Shown here piece after piece: positions 1 through 9,088 of a stretch of DNA of 64,000 nt (positions within the stretch are counted from its first letter, which is position 1; each line of letters starts with the position of its first letter). This DNA is from Mycobacterium paraffinicum. GTDB taxonomy: Bacteria; Actinomycetota; Actinomycetes; Mycobacteriales; Mycobacteriaceae. Under the pieces are notes generated by a model, which saw only the letters and a program-made list of their open reading frames with translations, had not been told where the DNA came from and did no database searches. The DNA lies in assembly GCF_001907675.1 (NCBI RefSeq), contig NZ_MPNT01000023.1, positions 1 through 64,000 of the forward strand, written 5' to 3'. A program made the translations under genes and the position numbers.

Positions 1-347
1 ATCGATTCGGTTTGCGGGGGCCGCCCGGCCATGCCCTGGTGCCGCCCGACCTCGAACACCAGCTGCGGCCCGTCGGGGTTACCGATGTTGAGGGACTGGC
101 CGTCGTGGATGTCGACCACCGGAACCCGCCGGCCGTTCACGAAAGTGCCGTTGAGCGAACCGTTGTCGATCGCCAGCCACCGGCCCTGGTCGAAGCGCAG
201 GAGCAGGTGCGCGCGGGAGATCAGCGGGTGCGTGATGCGCATGTCGGCACGCAGGTCGCGCCCGACGACGACGTCGTGACCGGCGGCAAAGGTGCGTTCT
301 GACCCGTCATAACGAACCGTCAGGACGGGCGGGGCTGGTGCACTCAT
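1..347 (-). CDS. FHA-domain protein, C-terminus cut by window edge
   Basis: Reading leftwards from an ATG at 345-347, about 115 codons are visible before the window ends, with no stop. The product has a forkhead-associated (phosphothreonine-binding) domain: the segment with VVGRDLRAD, then SRAHLLLRF, then NGSLNGTFVNG gives the GR, SRxH and NG signature residues of FHA domains. It resembles the N-terminal FHA domain of the mycobacterial ABC transporter Rv1747. Because the next gene matches Rv3359, I infer it is the short stand-alone FHA protein Rv3360 (about 122 residues in M. tuberculosis), so only a few codons should be missing. A longer transporter cannot be excluded from this fragment. FHA proteins of this kind bind Ser/Thr-kinase substrates. 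Confidence 0.8.
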   Translation of the reverse strand, partial: MSAPAPPVLTVRYDGSERTFAAGHDVVVGRDLRADMRITHPLISRAHLLLRFDQGRWLAIDNGSLNGTFVNGRRVPVVDIHDGQSLNIGNPDGPQLVFEVGRHQGMAGRPPQTES

Positions 348-442
348 CGCAACAACTGTATCGCGTGAAACCGTGGCCACCCTGAGGCCCAAATGTGCGT
401 TTGCCGGCCCGCTCTAGTCGCGCCGCTGCGCGGCGCCCACCG

Positions 443-1651
443 TCAGCGCGCTAGTAGATCCGGGGCGCCCGTGACCACGCACTGGGTGCGGGTGTAGATG
501 GTGGCCATGCACTTGTTGCAGTGCGTGCAGGCGGAATGCACGCTGTGCGCGGCGCCGTCGGCCGCGATCCGGTTGATCAGGTCGGGTTCTGCCAGCAGCG
601 CCCGGCCCATCGCGACGAATTGGAACCCCTCCGCCATCGCGAGGTCCATTGTCTCCCGGTTGGTGATGCCGCCGAGCAGGATCAGCGGCATCGTCAGCTC
701 GGCGCGGAACAGCTTGGCGTGCCGCAACAAGTAGGCCTCGCGGTAGGGGTACTCGCGCAGGAACTTCTTGCCCGTCATCCGCATTCCCCAACTCAGCGGC
801 GGCTTGAACGCCCCGGCGAACTCCTTGAGCGGCGCGTCACCGTGGAACAGGTACATCGGGTTCACCAGCGAGCTGCCCGCGGTGAGTTCGATCGCGTCCA
901 GCCCGCCGTCCTCCTGTAGCCACTTGGCGGTGGTCAGCGACTCCTCGATGGAGATGCCGCCGCGGACGCCGTCGGTCATGTTGAGCTTGGCGGTGACCGC
1001 GATCGGCGTGCCCTCCTTTTCCACCGCGCGGCGCACGGCCATCACCATGCCGCGCGCCACCTTCGCCCGGTTCTGAAGCGATCCGCCGAACTCGTCGTCG
1101 CGGCGGTTGATCAGCGGGGACAGGAACGAGCTGGCGAAGTAGTTGTGGCCCAGGTGGATTTCGACCGCGTCGAAGCCGGCCTCGATGGCCAGCCGCACCG
1201 CGTTGGCGTGGCCCTCGATGACGTCGTTGATGTCGTCACGGGTCGCCTTCTTGGCGAACCGCATCCCGATCGGATTGAAGAATCGCACCGGGGCCAGCGC
1301 CTTGGCCTTGTTGGATTTGGCGTTGGCGACCGGTCCGGCGTGGCCGATCTGTGCGCTCACCGCCGCGCCCTCGGCGTGGATCGCGTCGGTGAGCCGGCGG
1401 AATCCGGGCACCGCCTCGGGGCGCATCCAGATCCCGTTGCCCTCGGTGCGGCCGCCGGGGGAGATGGCGCAATAGGCGACGGTTGTCATGCCGACGCCGC
1501 CCGCGGCGGGCAGCCGGTGGTATTCGATCAGGTCGTCGGTCACCAGGGTGTCGGGCGTGCGGGCCTCGAAGGTCGCCGATTTGATGGTGCGGTTGCGCAG
1601 CGTGATCGGGCCGAGCTTGGCCGGGCTGAACACGTCCGGAGGGGTTGACAT
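443..1651 (-). CDS. NADH:flavin oxidoreductase / old yellow enzyme family (Rv3359-like)
   Basis: The 402-residue product is an FMN-binding TIM-barrel oxidoreductase of the old yellow enzyme family, likely reducing activated C=C bonds with NAD(P)H; the substrate is unknown. Seen directly: QIGHAG near residue 100, [21 protein letters not shown] with the two catalytic-type histidines replaced by H-x-x-H/N spacing usual in this family, and [10 protein letters not shown] plus [13 protein letters not shown] forming the phosphate-binding end of the barrel. The C-terminus has a cysteine cluster, CTHCNKC followed by C nine residues later, reminiscent of the 4Fe-4S site of 2,4-dienoyl-CoA reductases although no second flavin domain follows. 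It diverges from folD across a region of tandem repeats. Confidence 0.85.
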   Translation of the reverse strand: MSTPPDVFSPAKLGPITLRNRTIKSATFEARTPDTLVTDDLIEYHRLPAAGGVGMTTVAYCAISPGGRTEGNGIWMRPEAVPGFRRLTDAIHAEGAAVSAQIGHAGPVANAKSNKAKALAPVRFFNPIGMRFAKKATRDDINDVIEGHANAVRLAIEAGFDAVEIHLGHNYFASSFLSPLINRRDDEFGGSLQNRAKVARGMVMAVRRAVEKEGTPIAVTAKLNMTDGVRGGISIEESLTTAKWLQEDGGLDAIELTAGSSLVNPMYLFHGDAPLKEFAGAFKPPLSWGMRMTGKKFLREYPYREAYLLRHAKLFRAELTMPLILLGGITNRETMDLAMAEGFQFVAMGRALLAEPDLINRIAADGAAHSVHSACTHCNKCMATIYTRTQCVVTGAPDLLAR

Positions 1652-1665
1652 ACCGGGAGCCTAAT

Positions 1666-1808
1666 GGCGATCGCAAGCGCGGCGAAGCGGCGCGTGGCGG
1701 GTCGCCATCATCGGGCACCGTGGCGATCGCAAGCGCGGCGAAGCGGCGCGTGGCGGGTCGCCATCATCGGGCACCGTGGCGATCGCACGCGGGGCGTGGC
1801 GGGTCGCC
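1666..1808. repeat. 56-bp tandem repeat, two full copies plus a partial third
   Basis: A 56-bp unit starting ggcgatcgcaagcgcggcga occupies 1666-1721 and is repeated without a mismatch at 1722-1777. A third, internally shortened copy runs from 1778 to about 1808. The array fills the spacer between the divergent flavin oxidoreductase and folD, immediately upstream of the folD start, so copy number could affect either promoter. It does not match the MIRU unit that I know. Confidence 0.9.
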
Positions 1809-1836
1809 GACATCGATGTCTGCCAGACTGTCAGGC

Positions 1837-2682
1837 GTGGGCGCAATCACACTGGACGGCAAGGCCACCCGCGACGAGATCTTCGTCGACCTCAAAGAAC
1901 GGGTCGCCGCCCTGACCGCATCGGGCCGAACCCCCGGGCTGGGCACCATCCTGGTCGGCGACGATCCCGGGTCGCAGGCCTACGTCCGGGGCAAGCACGC
2001 GGACTGCGCCAAGGTCGGGATCACGTCGATCCGCCGGGACCTGCCCGCCGACATCAGCACCGCGACGCTGGAAGAAACCATCGACGAACTGAACGCCAAC
2101 CCCGACTGCACCGGCTACATCGTGCAGCTGCCGCTGCCCAAGCAGCTCGATGAGAACGCGGCGCTGGAGCGTGTCGACCCGAACAAGGACGCGGACGGAC
2201 TGCACCCGACGAATCTGGGTCGGTTGGTGCTCAGCGTGCCGGCGCCGCTGCCGTGTACCGCCCGCGGGATCGTGCACCTGCTGCGGCGCTACGACGTCGA
2301 GATCGCCGGGGCGCATGTGGTCATCATCGGCCGCGGTGTGACGGTCGGCCGGCCGCTGGGGCTGCTGCTGACCCGGCGGTCGGAGAACGCCACGGTGACG
2401 TTGTGCCACACCGGGACTCGCGATCTCGCCGCGTACACCCGCCAGGCGGACATCGTGGTGGCCGCCGTCGGGGTGCCGCACATGGTGACCGCCGACATGG
2501 TGCGTCCGGGCGCCGCGGTCGTCGACGTGGGCGTCAGCCGCACCGAGAACGGGTTGGTCGGCGACGTGCACCCCGACGTGTGGGAGGTCGCCGGACACGT
2601 GTCGCCGAACCCCGGCGGTGTCGGCCCGTTGACCCGGGCATTCCTGCTGAGCAACGTCGTCGAGCTCGCCGAACGGGCATGA
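1837..2682 (+). CDS. folD: Bifunctional methylenetetrahydrofolate dehydrogenase/cyclohydrolase FolD
   Basis: FolD interconverts 5,10-methylene-, 5,10-methenyl- and 10-formyl-tetrahydrofolate in the cytosol, making NADPH and formyl groups. The 281-residue product from GTG 1837 matches the length of M. tuberculosis FolD (Rv3356c) and begins [10 protein letters not shown] as that family does. Visible signatures are [11 protein letters not shown] (catalytic Tyr/Lys region), [14 protein letters not shown], the dinucleotide loop [14 protein letters not shown] and the C-terminal [17 protein letters not shown]. An in-frame ATG lies seven codons upstream at 1816 and would give 288 residues; homology favours 1837. 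Its stop overlaps the next start (ATGA), so it is translationally coupled to the DUF3017 gene. Confidence 0.95.
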   Translation: MGAITLDGKATRDEIFVDLKERVAALTASGRTPGLGTILVGDDPGSQAYVRGKHADCAKVGITSIRRDLPADISTATLEETIDELNANPDCTGYIVQLPLPKQLDENAALERVDPNKDADGLHPTNLGRLVLSVPAPLPCTARGIVHLLRRYDVEIAGAHVVIIGRGVTVGRPLGLLLTRRSENATVTLCHTGTRDLAAYTRQADIVVAAVGVPHMVTADMVRPGAAVVDVGVSRTENGLVGDVHPDVWEVAGHVSPNPGGVGPLTRAFLLSNVVELAERA

Positions 2683-2960
2683 GCGCGCGGTCCGTCGTCA
2701 GGGCCCAATGGCCAATCCTGCTGGTGGGCTTGACTTTCGCCACCGCACTTGCTCTGGTGGGGGCCAACTTTTGGCGTCGCGGTTCACTGCTGATCGGTAT
2801 CGGCGTCGGCCTGGCGGCCGCGCTGCGGCTGGTGCTCCCCGATGAGCGGTCCGGCCTTCTGGTGGTGCGCAGCAAGGGAATTGACTTCCTCACCACCGCG
2901 ACGGTCGCCGCGGCGATGGTCTACATCGCGTGGACCATCGACCCACTTGGCACCGGTTAG
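2679..2960 (+). CDS. DUF3017 small integral membrane protein (Rv3355c-like)
   Basis: A 93-residue protein with three hydrophobic stretches: about residues 10-28, 33-51 and 68-86, separated by short charged loops ([15 protein letters not shown]). Length, position right behind folD and the pattern match the actinobacterial DUF3017 family (Rv3355c), whose function is unknown. The ATG at 2679 overlaps the folD stop by four bases, so it is probably translated by coupling. It ends 7 bp before the stop of the convergent secreted-protein gene. Confidence 0.85.
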   Translation: MSARSVVRAQWPILLVGLTFATALALVGANFWRRGSLLIGIGVGLAAALRLVLPDERSGLLVVRSKGIDFLTTATVAAAMVYIAWTIDPLGTG

Positions 2961-2967
2961 CTACCCG

Positions 2968-3453
2968 TTAGATACCCGGCACCGCCGGGATCTGCCGCGG
3001 CAGTCCGGGCACTTGCCCGGCCATTCCGGGCAGCTGTCCCGCCATGCCGGGCATACCGGGCATCTGGGGGACGGACAGATTGCCGCTGGCCAGGTTCGCC
3101 ATCTGTTCCGGGCAGTAGGTCTGTATCGCGATCGTGGTGAAGATCCGCGCCATGGCGGGTGACATGCCCCGTCCGGAGACGCTGGACGCCGCCGCGGCGA
3201 AGTTACCGCCCGGCTGGGCGAGCATCGGGCAGATGGACTGGCCCACGGACATCGCGTTTCCGGGTTCGCCGAAGTCGATGCCCGCGTGGTTGAGCGCGTC
3301 GATGAAGTTGTCGTCGGGGTTGTCCGCCCGCACCGGCGCGGCGAGCGCCGACGCCGCGGTGAGCAGGGCGGCGGCCGCGGCCAGCAGACGAACGGTCAGG
3401 GGCTGATTCCGAAACAGCCAGATCCAGTGGTTCGTTCGTGCCCGTGCCTTCAT
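2968..3453 (-). CDS. Secreted DUF732 protein with Met-Pro-Gly-rich tail (Rv3354-like)
   Basis: The 161-residue product has a long signal peptide: a positively charged start, a hydrophobic run at about residues 22-38 and a likely cleavage after PVRA near residue 43. The mature part matches the DUF732 pattern (DDNFIDALNHAGI, then G-x-ICPM and TYCPEQ) with two cysteines, C75 and C114, likely to form a disulfide. The C-terminal 30 residues are an unusual repeat of PGM/PGL units (MPGMPGMAGQLPGMAGQVPG) not needed for the DUF732 fold. Function unknown; small secreted DUF732 proteins are numerous in mycobacteria. The start ATG at 3451-3453 is the first in frame before the signal peptide. Confidence 0.85.
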   Translation of the reverse strand: MKARARTNHWIWLFRNQPLTVRLLAAAAALLTAASALAAPVRADNPDDNFIDALNHAGIDFGEPGNAMSVGQSICPMLAQPGGNFAAAASSVSGRGMSPAMARIFTTIAIQTYCPEQMANLASGNLSVPQMPGMPGMAGQLPGMAGQVPGLPRQIPAVPGI

Positions 3454-3711
3454 GCGGCCTCCCCCTCGGTCGTGGAGTGCGCCGGATGCACTCGAATCAC
3501 GTTGTGAACTCTGAACTATCACCGTCACGTTTGCGACACGGTGGGGTAAAGGTTGGCACAAATCAGCGTTTTGTGGGCCGGCGGCGGCCGCGGCGTCGAC
3601 TATTGGGCCGGACGAATCGTCAAGCCGGTCGGCGGATCGATTCCACACTGTGACCTGACACGGGCGCCGGTGCCGCGCTTTTGCGTGAGAAATGTTTAAG
3701 AATCTCCGCAC

Positions 3712-5178
3712 ATGACGACTAATCGCAGCCGTCCGGTGGACCCACCCTTGCAGCGCGGCATCTCGCGTCAGGCGTTTCTGCGCAGCGCCGTCGGAATGTT
3801 GGCCACCGGCGCGGTTCTGGGCACCGCCCGCGCGGCCGCCGACCCCCCGACCGGCTGGGGCGGCCTGGCGTCGTCCATCGGCGGCAGCGTCGTCCTGCCC
3901 GCCAACAGCGGCCAATTCGCCACCAGCAAAAAGGTTTTCAATTCCTTCTACGACAGCTCCACCCCCGCCGCGGTGGTGACCGTCTCGTCCCAGGCCGATG
4001 TGCAGAAGGCGATCGCGTTCGCGACGGCGAACAACCTCAAGATCGCTCCCCGCGGCGGCGGCCATTCCTACGTCGGTGCCTCCGCCGCGAACGGCACGAT
4101 GGTGCTCGATCTGCGTGGGCTTCCCGGTGGCGCCAACTTCGACGGGAACAACCTCACGGTGACCCCCGCGACCACCCTGTACGCCATCCACCAGGCGTTG
4201 ACCGGCGCCGGGCGCGCGATACCCAGCGGCACCTGCCCGACCGTCGGCGTCGCGGGGCTCGCGCTCGGTGGCGGCATCGGGCCCGACACCCGGCACGCGG
4301 GCCTGACGTGTGACGCGCTGCAGTCCGCCACCGTGGTCTTGCCCAGCGGTGACGTGGTGACGGCCTCCGCCAACGACAACCCTGATCTGTTCTGGGCGCT
4401 GAAAGGGGGCGGCGGCGGCAATTTCGGCGTGACGACGTCGATGACCTTCTCCACGTTTGCTACCTCGGACAGCGACGTCGTGCGGCTCGACTTCCCGCCC
4501 GCGTCCGCCACGCAGGTGCTCGTCGGCTGGCAGTCCTGGCTCAACGGTGCGGACCGAAACACCTGGGGCATCGTGGATCTCATGATCGGCTCCGCCCCGA
4601 ATTGCCACGTGCTGGCGACCTGCCCCGCGGGTGCGGGGTCCGGTGTGGCCGACGCGATCAAGTCCGCGGTGGGGGTGGCGCCGACCGCCGTCTCGAACAA
4701 GACGATGAACCGCACGGATTTGGTGATGTTCCTGGCCGGTGGCAGTTCCAACCCTCCCGCGCGCTCGTTCGTGGCCGGGTCGGACGTCATCGGCCCGGTG
4801 GATTCGGTTGCCGCGCATGCCATCGCCACCGCGATCGGGCAGTGGCCCGCCGGCGCCGGGCAGGCGTCGGTCCTCGTCGACCCGCTCGGTGGTGCCGTCG
4901 CGGACGTGGCCGCGGGCGACACCGCGTTCCCGTGGCGCAATCAGTCGGCCGTCTTGCAGTGGTACGTCGAACCCTCGGGCAGCCAGGTCGCCGCCGCGAA
5001 CACCTGGCTGAGCTCCGCGCACCAAGCGGTGCAACAGATCTCGGTCGGGGGCTACGTCAACTACCTGGAGGCCAACGCCGCCCCGGCGCGTTACTTCGGC
5101 TCGAACCTGTCACGGCTGACGACCGTCCGGCAGAAGTACGACCCCAACCGGGTCATGTTCTCCGGGCTGAACTTCTAA
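3712..5178 (+). CDS. Secreted FAD-dependent oxidase with bicovalent-flavin motifs (BBE-like)
   Basis: A 488-residue oxidase of the berberine-bridge/FAD-linked family. Residues 1-42 form an export signal whose core is ISRQAFLRSAVGMLATGAVLG: it is laid out like a Tat signal but has Arg-Gln where the twin arginine is expected. The FAD-binding domain carries H118 in PRGGGHSY and C175 in GTCPTVGVAGLALGGGIG, the two residues that bind FAD covalently in bicovalent members. The C-terminal BBE segment (NYLEANAAPARYFGSNL, then KYDPNRVMFSGL) is complete. The substrate (often a sugar or alcohol) is unknown. Acts outside the membrane by inference. Its stop is 4 bp from the stop of the convergent PPE gene. 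Confidence 0.85.
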   Translation: MTTNRSRPVDPPLQRGISRQAFLRSAVGMLATGAVLGTARAAADPPTGWGGLASSIGGSVVLPANSGQFATSKKVFNSFYDSSTPAAVVTVSSQADVQKAIAFATANNLKIAPRGGGHSYVGASAANGTMVLDLRGLPGGANFDGNNLTVTPATTLYAIHQALTGAGRAIPSGTCPTVGVAGLALGGGIGPDTRHAGLTCDALQSATVVLPSGDVVTASANDNPDLFWALKGGGGGNFGVTTSMTFSTFATSDSDVVRLDFPPASATQVLVGWQSWLNGADRNTWGIVDLMIGSAPNCHVLATCPAGAGSGVADAIKSAVGVAPTAVSNKTMNRTDLVMFLAGGSSNPPARSFVAGSDVIGPVDSVAAHAIATAIGQWPAGAGQASVLVDPLGGAVADVAAGDTAFPWRNQSAVLQWYVEPSGSQVAAANTWLSSAHQAVQQISVGGYVNYLEANAAPARYFGSNLSRLTTVRQKYDPNRVMFSGLNF

Positions 5179-5182
5179 AGGC

Positions 5183-6496
5183 TCAGCGACCGAGCAGACG
5201 ATTCCTCTGCTCGATGTATTCCTCCTCGGAGATCAGTCCCTCGTCGCGCAGCCTGGCGAACTCGCGTATCTCGGCGGCGATGCCCGTCACTACGGTGCGG
5301 GGCTCGGCCTCGGCGGGCCCGTCTTCGGCCTTCTCCTCGATAGTGGTTCGGCGGCCGACCGGTTCCGCGCCCAACGGCACCCGGGCGCGGTTGCCGACGG
5401 CGTCCCGGATGGCCCGCCCGGCCGTGCCGGCCAGGGCCGCCTCGCCGAACGTGCTCTCCAAGCTCGGCGCCGCGGAAACGGCGGCGCCGGCCGGTGCGGC
5501 CGGGAGCGCCAACGCGATCGGGCGCACCGCCGGCGTCGCGGCCGCCCAGGTCGGCGGGACCGAGAGCCGACCGATTGAATCGGACTCACCGATACCGGCG
5601 GACACCGTCCGAGACAACACATTCGGCGCGGCCACCGCGTCCGGTGGCGTCACTGACCTGACTACGGACACGGGCGCGCCGTTCACATCCCAGTCACTGA
5701 CGATGTCGTCGGTGTGCAAACCGGTTTGCGCGCCGACGAGGTCGATCGGCATCGACACCGCCCCCAGCGGGGCCAACGGGGCGTCGATACCGTAGGTGAT
5801 CGCGTCCGCTCCCACGTTGACCAGGTCCAACGGCGAACTCAGGCCGAGGGCCGCCCCGGCGTCGCCCGCCGCCCCCGCGCCGCCCGCCGCCCCAGTCGCC
5901 GAGGCCGCCGACCCGGCGGGCAGCTCGGCGGCTTGGCTGAGCGCGTTGGCCTGGGTGGCCGATCCGGCCGGGTTGCTGTTCTGCTGTGGCGGCGTGAAGG
6001 GTGTCAGCTGTGTCGCCGCGGCCGCGGAGCCCGCGTAGCCGTACATGGCCACCGCATCCTGCGCCCACATCTCGCCGTACTGGGCCTCGGTGGCGGCGAT
6101 CGCGGGAGTGTTCTGCCCCAACAGGTTCGTGGCGACCAGCATCGCGAGTTGGCTGCGGTTGGCCGCGACCTCCGGCGGCGGCACCGTGGCGGCAAACGCG
6201 GCCTCGTAGGCCGCGGCGGCCGCGATGGCCTGCGTGGCGGTCTGCTCCGCCTGCGCGGCGGTCCCACTCAACCACGCCACGTAGGAGTTGGCCGCGGCGG
6301 CCATCATCACCGAAGAGGGCCCCAGCCACGGTCCGGCGGTAAGGCCGGAGATCACCGACTCGTACGAGCTGGCCGTCGAATGCAATTCCGCCGCAAGAGA
6401 TTCCCACGCCTGAGCAGCTGCGAGCATCGGTCCCGAGCCGGGGCCCGAGTACATCAGGCCCGAGTTGACTTCCGGCGGCAGAGTGGCGAAATCCAT
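5183..6496 (-). CDS. PPE family protein with C-terminal SHOCT motif
   Basis: The product starts [13 protein letters not shown], the canonical PPE N-terminus, and keeps the roughly 180-residue helical PPE domain ([43 protein letters not shown]). A low-complexity Ala/Gly region follows. The last 30 residues, [26 protein letters not shown], are a SHOCT-type short helical motif, unusual at the end of a PPE protein. PPE proteins are exported by ESX type VII systems, usually with a PE partner; none is adjacent. I chose the ATG at 6496 (437 residues): an AGGTGGA Shine-Dalgarno lies 7 bp upstream, whereas the GTG at 6508 would add four residues and lack one. Confidence 0.9.
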   Translation of the reverse strand: MDFATLPPEVNSGLMYSGPGSGPMLAAAQAWESLAAELHSTASSYESVISGLTAGPWLGPSSVMMAAAANSYVAWLSGTAAQAEQTATQAIAAAAAYEAAFAATVPPPEVAANRSQLAMLVATNLLGQNTPAIAATEAQYGEMWAQDAVAMYGYAGSAAAATQLTPFTPPQQNSNPAGSATQANALSQAAELPAGSAASATGAAGGAGAAGDAGAALGLSSPLDLVNVGADAITYGIDAPLAPLGAVSMPIDLVGAQTGLHTDDIVSDWDVNGAPVSVVRSVTPPDAVAAPNVLSRTVSAGIGESDSIGRLSVPPTWAAATPAVRPIALALPAAPAGAAVSAAPSLESTFGEAALAGTAGRAIRDAVGNRARVPLGAEPVGRRTTIEEKAEDGPAEAEPRTVVTGIAAEIREFARLRDEGLISEEEYIEQRNRLLGR

Positions 6497-6661
6497 TGCG
6501 AAGTCCACCTATCCAGACGGCCGCGGGTGGCGCACATGAGCTGTGGATGACAAAAGGTTCCCCCTCGATGACTCGTTGACGGGCGCGGCGAGGCCGGCGC
6601 CGAACGTGACCGAGGCATGAGATTCCGACTCGGTCGACGAACTCTTGAGTGTCTTGCGATG

Positions 6662-8503
6662 TCAATGGCTCGCTACACCGCGCCCCTCTCTGACCGGTTG
6701 GAGACGTCGAACGTTGTCTTCATTCGCCGTCTTCGCTTCGGGTCCTGGCTCCCCGCAGTCGCAGTCCCGGTCGGCGAGCGCATCCTCGGGAGCCGGCTGC
6801 GGTAGCGGTTGCCCCTTACGCAGGGTGGCGATGAGCTCTCGGTAGGGGCCGACCAGGTAGACGGTGTCGCCGGCGCTGAGCCTGGCGTCGCGGCGCGGGT
6901 GCAGTCGAACCGGCGCGTCCTCCCGGGTAATCGCGATTACGCGGGTCTGTGTCGAGACTTCGAACATCTGCAAGCCGTCGAGCTCGCTACCGGCCTGCAC
7001 ATACATTCCGCCGACCAGAAACGATCGGTTGCCCACCGAGAAGGTGCCCAGCACCTGCAGTCCCATCGCCGCGCCGATGAACCACGGCGCGGCCAGCTCG
7101 ACTGTAGAGCGGACGTTTTCGAAACCGAACCGCTGCGCCACCGCGGATCCCAGGTCGTGGTCGTAAACCCTCAGGACAAGCGGCACCTTGCCCCACCGAT
7201 TGCCGACGGGAGCGAGGTCGGAGCCCAACATTTCGCGGACCACGAGCCCGGTCTCGATGTTGACCATGTCGTCTCGGGTCAGCACGGCGACGGCGCGGGC
7301 CGTATCGACCCTGGCGGCTTCCATCGTCGGGCGTAACGTCGCGTCACCGAAGATAACCGGCACGTCCAGTTCGGCGGCGGTGGACAGGAACGGATTGTTG
7401 GGGTCGCGCTCGATAACCGCGACTTCGTACCCGGCTTCGGTCAGGTCGGTTACCACCCGCACCCCCAGCGCGCTCAACCCGACCACGATGACGTGATTGC
7501 GCAGGTGGCGCACCCGGGGGCGCGCGGACAACGTGAGAAATCGACGCGACAGCAGCACGTCGGCGATGAAGGCGACCAGGAGTGCGGTGGTGGTCACGCC
7601 GGCCAACATCAGCACCGCGGCGTAGAGCCGCAGCCATGTCGGCTGCGCTGCGAAGCTGAAGTCGCCGTATCCCGTGGTGGTGATCGTCTCGTTGGTGAAG
7701 TAGAACGCGTCGGTCCAGGACATGCCCGGGTGGGTGTAGGAGAAGTGCAGCAACGTCGTCGAGCCGATGACCAGGAAGATCAGGGCGACGATCAAGGGAT
7801 AGAACGCGGGGTTGACCTCGTTGGGCAGGGCTCGCACCGCATAGAGGACCCGGCGCAATCGCGATTGGCGCGACCGCATCCGTGGCTGCCGCGGAATCTT
7901 GATGCCGCAGGCGGCGACCTCCTCGGTGGTGCCGATCATCGCCGTCCAGTCGCCGGTGCTGACCCGAACGTCTCGACCCGGACATACCATCACTTCGCCG
8001 GAATCGGGGGCGTTCTCGTTGTGGACCACCGCGACCGGGGCGAGGTCCCCATAGATCTCCCGCAGCGATGCGTCGAACGGCGCCTCGCCGCCGAAGACCA
8101 TGAACTCAATGCCCGCAACCTCGAATGGATGTGTCGTGCGAGCCAGACACGCCTCGACGACCGCGGCGCCCGCGAGGTCGGCGACGCCGAGGATCGCGCC
8201 GGGCCCTTCGTCCGCGGCGACCGCTTCGCGCAGCACGTCATTGGCCACCCGCGCCACCACGCGGATGTTCGGGTTGGCCTTGCGCGCCAGCAGCGCGATC
8301 TCCAGGTTCGTCGCATCGTCGTCGCCTGCACACACCACGGCCGATGCCGTAGCGACTCCGGCTTTGGCGAGCTGGGTCTTGACACGGGTGCCGGCCAGTT
8401 CGGCATCGAGGAGCCTTTCGACGCGTGCCCCGGCTCTTCTCAGCTCTTCGACGATGATTGACGCCAGCGCGTCATCACCGCTGACGATGATGCACTGGTT
8501 CAT
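6662..8503 (-). CDS. RCK-gated potassium channel / TrkA-domain protein
   Basis: A 613-residue K+ channel-like protein. Order: an RCK/TrkA-N-type domain (residues 1-200, starting CIIVSGDDALASIIVEELRR), a two-helix ion-channel module (TM about 236-255, selectivity filter TTTGYGD at 275-281, TM about 292-318), a second RCK Rossmann domain (HVIVVGLSALGVRV from about 337) and a TrkA-C-like end. The filter matches K+ channels, so K+ passage across the plasma membrane is the likely role. I use the ATG at 8503 because GGAGGGG precedes it at good spacing; a TTG at 8524 would add seven residues. It diverges from the two KimA-like K+ permease genes, which suggests a joint K+ balance unit. The C-terminus is acidic and Cys-containing (DRDCDCGE). 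Confidence 0.9.
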   Translation of the reverse strand: MNQCIIVSGDDALASIIVEELRRAGARVERLLDAELAGTRVKTQLAKAGVATASAVVCAGDDDATNLEIALLARKANPNIRVVARVANDVLREAVAADEGPGAILGVADLAGAAVVEACLARTTHPFEVAGIEFMVFGGEAPFDASLREIYGDLAPVAVVHNENAPDSGEVMVCPGRDVRVSTGDWTAMIGTTEEVAACGIKIPRQPRMRSRQSRLRRVLYAVRALPNEVNPAFYPLIVALIFLVIGSTTLLHFSYTHPGMSWTDAFYFTNETITTTGYGDFSFAAQPTWLRLYAAVLMLAGVTTTALLVAFIADVLLSRRFLTLSARPRVRHLRNHVIVVGLSALGVRVVTDLTEAGYEVAVIERDPNNPFLSTAAELDVPVIFGDATLRPTMEAARVDTARAVAVLTRDDMVNIETGLVVREMLGSDLAPVGNRWGKVPLVLRVYDHDLGSAVAQRFGFENVRSTVELAAPWFIGAAMGLQVLGTFSVGNRSFLVGGMYVQAGSELDGLQMFEVSTQTRVIAITREDAPVRLHPRRDARLSAGDTVYLVGPYRELIATLRKGQPLPQPAPEDALADRDCDCGEPGPEAKTANEDNVRRLQPVREGRGVASH

Positions 8504-9028
8504 GACTGTCCACCCCTCCGCCAAACACAGCTGCCCTTCCGTTTGAACCTTGATACGGCCTCAATACTTCCGGCGGGGCAGAGACGCGAAACCCGTGTGG
8601 CACAAGCGCTTATTTGCTGAAGCGGGTGTCACGCGCTACTCCAAGGAAATGGAGATCTAATTCGATGCTAACAGACAGAATCGCGGCGCGGCGAGCGTTA
8701 CGCATTGCATCCTGCATAGAACTGAGATCGAACGGGTACAGCTCCGCACTCCTAATATGCTGGAGCACAACCAAACTCAGGCCGTCCCAGAAGCGCTGCT
8801 GTACAACACCGTTGGTTTACCTGTGTATCTGCTGGGGAACTTACGCCCGGTGGCAATCAGCCTGTGCGAGCCAAAGTGCCGCATGTCACAACAGGTTTCG
8901 TGGGAGCCGTTACCCGGCGGCGAACGCGCTCAAATTCCGAGCCGGCATTGCCGATGGGAGCCCCTTTGTAACATCCAGGTCACCTCGCTGAGAGTGTCCT
9001 GGCAATTCTTCTGACAATTGCCTGTGGT

Positions 9029-9034
9029 TATGGT
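9029..9034 (+). promoter_or_regulatory. Candidate -10 box TATGGT for the KimA-like operon
   Basis: TATGGT fits the mycobacterial TANNNT -10 pattern and would place the transcript start at about 9041, 103 bases before the first permease codon. No good -35 hexamer at standard spacing was found. Confidence 0.35.
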
Positions 9035-9040
9035 TGCTGG

Positions 9041-9088
9041 CCGAAAAGCGAGATGCGACAAACGCAATTGCGGCAGCTACGCTTTCGG
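9041..9088 (+). promoter_or_regulatory. Candidate structured 5' leader of the KimA-like operon
   Basis: CCGAAAAGCG (9041-9050) can pair with CGCTTTCGG (9080-9088) with a single bulged A. Inside, TGCG-ACAAA-CGCA forms a second hairpin at about 9054-9066. The structure would sit at the 5' end of the mRNA if the TATGGT box is used. It matches no riboswitch I recognise; whether it binds a ligand is unknown. Confidence 0.35.

Noticed and set aside
1666..1808. CRISPR array
   Set aside because: Copies are directly adjacent without spacers and there are only two to three of them; this is a tandem duplication.
2968..5034. Open frame of 688 codons on the minus strand
   Set aside because: Only the last 161 codons (the DUF732 protein) look like protein. 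The rest is Arg/Gly/His-rich antisense of the FAD oxidase gene, a usual product of high-GC mirror frames.
8830..9000. c-di-AMP (ydaO) riboswitch in front of the KimA-like genes
   Set aside because: A GGGGAAC stretch caught the eye, but the conserved GGTGAAT, CCGAATCC and GACAGCTAACC blocks of that riboswitch are absent.
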